6,690 bases of DNA from Fidelibacterota bacterium (GTDB lineage: Bacteria > Fidelibacterota > Fidelibacteria > Fidelibacterales > Fidelibacteraceae), in the NCBI GenBank assembly GCA_030620575.1, contig JAUXEL010000092.1:1-6690 (forward strand). The letters are read 5' to 3'. Below the pieces are notes generated by a model that made no database searches, was not told the DNA's origin, and saw only the letters and a list, made by a program, of their open reading frames with translations. Position numbers and translations under genes: made by a program. Position 1 is the stretch's first letter. The number at the start of each line of letters is the position of its first letter. This document shows, piece after piece, positions 4,702 through 6,690 of the stretch.

Positions 4702-6486
4702 TCAAAAATCAGAATACTTTCTGAACAAATTGCGAATAAAATAGCAGCCGGAGAGGTCGTTCAACGCCCGGCATCTGTTGTAAAAGAACTTATAGAAAAT
4801 GCTATTGATTCCGGCGCAACAGACATTCTTATTTCGATTGAAAATGGCGGAAAAGATGTCATACGCGTAGTAGATAATGGCGAAGGTATGGGCGAAGATG
4901 ATCTGCTGTTGGCTTTTGAACAGCATGCCACGAGTAAAATTGCTCAGATCAATGATCTGGAAAATATCCAAACACTGGGCTTCCGTGGTGAAGCATTGCC
5001 CAGTATCGCATCGGTATCGATGGTGGAAGCGCAATCCTGTCAGCAAGATAGGGTAGAAGGGTACAAGCTGATCATAAACGGGGGAGAAATTGAAAGCGTG
5101 GAACCGGTCGCCATGAAACCGGGAACGCATGTTACCGTCAGAAAATTATTTTACAATATACCTGCCCGCCGGAAATTTTTAAAATCTCCCAATGCGGAAT
5201 ACCGCTATATTATTGACACGGTACGGCGTTTTGCTCTGGGATATCCCCAACTGCGTTTTCAGCTGTATTCGAATAATTCTGAAGTATTTATCCTTGAGCC
5301 CGGCAATTTAAAAACACGTGTTGTCAAAGTGTTTTCAGATCATTATGAACAAAAGCTTATTAAAGTTGAAGTAAATGACGGCTTTTTCACTTTACATGGT
5401 TTTGTCGGCGGAATGGATTTAGTGCGGAAAAAAGGCGGGGAACAATACCTTTTTGTCAATGATCGTCTGGTGAACGATCGCTTAATGAATTCTGCGGTTT
5501 ATAAAGCTTTTAGTCCGATGATCGAAAAGGGGGAATATCCGTTTTTTGTTTTAAAACTTACAATGCCGCACAGGGATGTTGATGTAAATGTGCATCCGCA
5601 GAAGACTGAGATCAAATACCGCGATGAATGGCAGATCTATAATTTTATTCGCAACAATATTGCCGTGATATTAAAGGATACTTTGCGGGTAATTCCCACA
5701 ATCACCGAAATCCCCACTTCTTTTGCTGCGTTTAATACTCCGGAATATACTCCCCGCAAAACGATAGATGATCAACAAAACATACCCTTGGATAATATTT
5801 CCACCATGCGTCCGCCAATGCCACCGCCATTGCCGGAACATCACCCGCTTTCCCGGCGTATTGAGCAGTTTAATCAAAGCCTGAACAATTTAGAACCAAC
5901 AAAAAACAGTAAAGAATTAGTTGTTAGTCTGTGGCAGGCACATAACAAGTATATTTTCGCGCAAATTGCCACAGCAATTATTATTATTGATCAGCATGCT
6001 GCCCACGAACGGATTCTTTTTGAAAAAGCACTGAAGACCTTTTCCGGATCATCTGCGCAGGCAAGTCAGCAACTGCTTTTTCCGGTCAGTCTCGAACTGT
6101 CTCCGGATGATTTTTCCCTTCTGGCGGACGTGCTTGGTGAATTTACAAAACTTGGATTTATATTACGTGCATTTGGGAAAAACACGATGTTGATAGAGGC
6201 AGTGCCTGCGGATTTCCGGTATATTAATGAGGGTAAGATTGTTCTGGATATCCTGGATAATTTCCGGGAAAGACGGGAAACCCGGCATGACAAGCAATAT
6301 AATATGGCTGCATCCTATGCTTGTAAGGCAGCTATTAAAACCGGGGATGCACTGGAGCCCATCGAAATGCAGAACCTTGTAGATCAACTATTCCAAACCG
6401 AATCTCCCTATGCCTGTCCCCACGGCCGTCCGACGATTATTAATTTAACCTTGGACGAACTGGATAAACGTTTTAAAAGAAAATAA
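4699..6486 (+). CDS. mutL: DNA mismatch repair protein MutL
   Basis: The protein is full length at 595 residues. The N-terminal GHKL ATPase has all motifs: KELIENAIDSGA at 29-40 (E30 general base, N34 magnesium ligand), DNGEGM at 59-64, ATSKI at 77-81 with GFRGEAL at 94-100, and GTHVTVRKLFYNIPARRKFL near 142-161. A proline-rich linker lies around residues 370-390. The C-terminal dimerisation/endonuclease domain has DQHAAHERILFE at 431-442, matching DQHA(x)2E(x)4E, then ACK at 541-543 and CPHGRP at 573-578. These are the metal-site motifs of nicking MutL proteins, as in Bacillus rather than E. coli. QQLLFP at 457-462 fits the sliding-clamp binding motif. It couples MutS mismatch recognition to strand nicking and excision. 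No mutS lies in the window. It starts with TTG and shows no sign of decay. Confidence 0.97.
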   Translation: MSKIRILSEQIANKIAAGEVVQRPASVVKELIENAIDSGATDILISIENGGKDVIRVVDNGEGMGEDDLLLAFEQHATSKIAQINDLENIQTLGFRGEALPSIASVSMVEAQSCQQDRVEGYKLIINGGEIESVEPVAMKPGTHVTVRKLFYNIPARRKFLKSPNAEYRYIIDTVRRFALGYPQLRFQLYSNNSEVFILEPGNLKTRVVKVFSDHYEQKLIKVEVNDGFFTLHGFVGGMDLVRKKGGEQYLFVNDRLVNDRLMNSAVYKAFSPMIEKGEYPFFVLKLTMPHRDVDVNVHPQKTEIKYRDEWQIYNFIRNNIAVILKDTLRVIPTITEIPTSFAAFNTPEYTPRKTIDDQQNIPLDNISTMRPPMPPPLPEHHPLSRRIEQFNQSLNNLEPTKNSKELVVSLWQAHNKYIFAQIATAIIIIDQHAAHERILFEKALKTFSGSSAQASQQLLFPVSLELSPDDFSLLADVLGEFTKLGFILRAFGKNTMLIEAVPADFRYINEGKIVLDILDNFRERRETRHDKQYNMAASYACKAAIKTGDALEPIEMQNLVDQLFQTESPYACPHGRPTIINLTLDELDKRFKRK

Positions 6487-6495
6487 TTCGTAACC

Positions 6496-6523
6496 GTACG
6501 GAATGGTCGCGACCATTCCCTAC
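6496..6523. repeat. REP-like intergenic palindrome downstream of mutL
   Basis: The core GGAATGGTCGCGACCATTCC at 6500-6519 is a perfect 20-bp palindrome. GTA (6496-6498) and TAC (6521-6523) extend it across a single C:C mismatch to 28 bp. It begins 10 bp after the mutL stop. No T run follows, so it is not a canonical terminator. Its form resembles REP-type palindromic elements found in many copies in some genomes; copy number cannot be judged here. Confidence 0.65.
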
Positions 6524-6568
6524 ATCAAATCATCACACAATAATCTATCTCTCATATATCACAAAAAA

Positions 6569-6596
6569 TCTAACCCATAATTCATAACTCATTCCC
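6569..6596. repeat. Degenerate heptamer repeat (CATAACT-like)
   Basis: Four 7-bp units in register: TCTAACC, CATAATT, CATAACT, CATTCCC. The middle two differ at one position and the outer two are more diverged. A related AACTCGT repeat occurs at 3203-3215. No gene overlaps it. Confidence 0.35.
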
Positions 6597-6602
6597 TCTT
6601 CA

Positions 6603-6657
6603 CCCCGAAGGATTAGGGCTTCGGCGGGGCAAGCAACTTCTTTTCCATCTTGCTTGC
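6603..6657. repeat. Two adjacent hairpins near the right edge
   Basis: The first pairs CCC (6603-6605) and CGAAG (6606-6610) with CTTCG (6619-6623) and GGG (6626-6628), leaving a 2-nt bulge. The second pairs GCAAGCAA (6629-6636) perfectly with TTGCTTGC (6650-6657) over a 13-nt pyrimidine-rich loop. The two are directly adjacent. A further small pair, TCGAA/TTCGA, sits at 6661-6675. No coding frame is evident from 6487 to 6690. Confidence 0.5.
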
Positions 6658-6690
6658 ATTTCGAACTTGATTCGACTATATTTTGGTCTC

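Noticed and set aside
4702..5130. 142-codon - strand frame inside mutL
   Set aside because: It is a shadow of the conserved MutL ATPase domain on the other strand.
6481..6690. CRISPR array or attC-like site in the repeat-rich tail
   Set aside because: The repeats are unlike one another and not regularly spaced, and no integron core-site pair was seen.

Overview
The window looks like chromosomal DNA of a low-GC bacterium (mid-30s % GC by eye). Clear AGGAG-type ribosome binding sites precede the well-supported genes, and mutL uses a TTG start. MutL keeps its C-terminal endonuclease motifs, so the organism is not an E. coli-type enterobacterium with a MutH-dependent system. Short intergenic palindromes and degenerate hexamer/heptamer repeats resemble those common in uncultured Gram-negative lineages (FCB-like or related). 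That placement is a guess; no gene here fixes the phylum.

Left part (1-2675). A short open frame running in from the left edge may be the 3' end of a gene. It is followed by a terminator-like hairpin. Next comes the C-terminal part of an AlbA_2 (Schlafen-type) domain protein on the + strand that has lost its 5' end. Converging on it from the - strand is an intact two-gene operon, rloA then rloB, with 2 nt between them. RloA is an ABC/AAA15-type ATPase and RloB a small TOPRIM-fold protein. The pair resembles other ATPase + TOPRIM phage-defence modules. No restriction-modification genes are visible beside it. A perfect 8-bp inverted repeat overlaps the only good -10 box upstream of rloA.

Middle (2676-3604). 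About 930 bp contain no convincing intact gene. They hold an AT-rich promoter region, an exact CRP/FNR-like palindrome, a 3'-terminal gene fragment on the - strand, an AGGTTA hexamer array enclosed by an 8-bp inverted repeat, and a locally GC-richer islet with two short coding-like frames on the + strand. It reads as a graveyard of decayed genes and small repeats. Just before the next gene are two overlapping, mutually exclusive inverted repeats.

Right part (3605-6690). A TSUP (TauE/SafE) membrane transporter with its own ribosome binding site is followed by a 260-bp gap that probably carries another gene remnant. Then comes full-length mutL, the mismatch-repair coordinator. The last 200 bp after mutL are stacked palindromes and degenerate repeats without a gene.

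No functional link between the transporter, mutL and rloAB is evident. The window is best read as housekeeping genes next to a small, partly eroded defence-type island.
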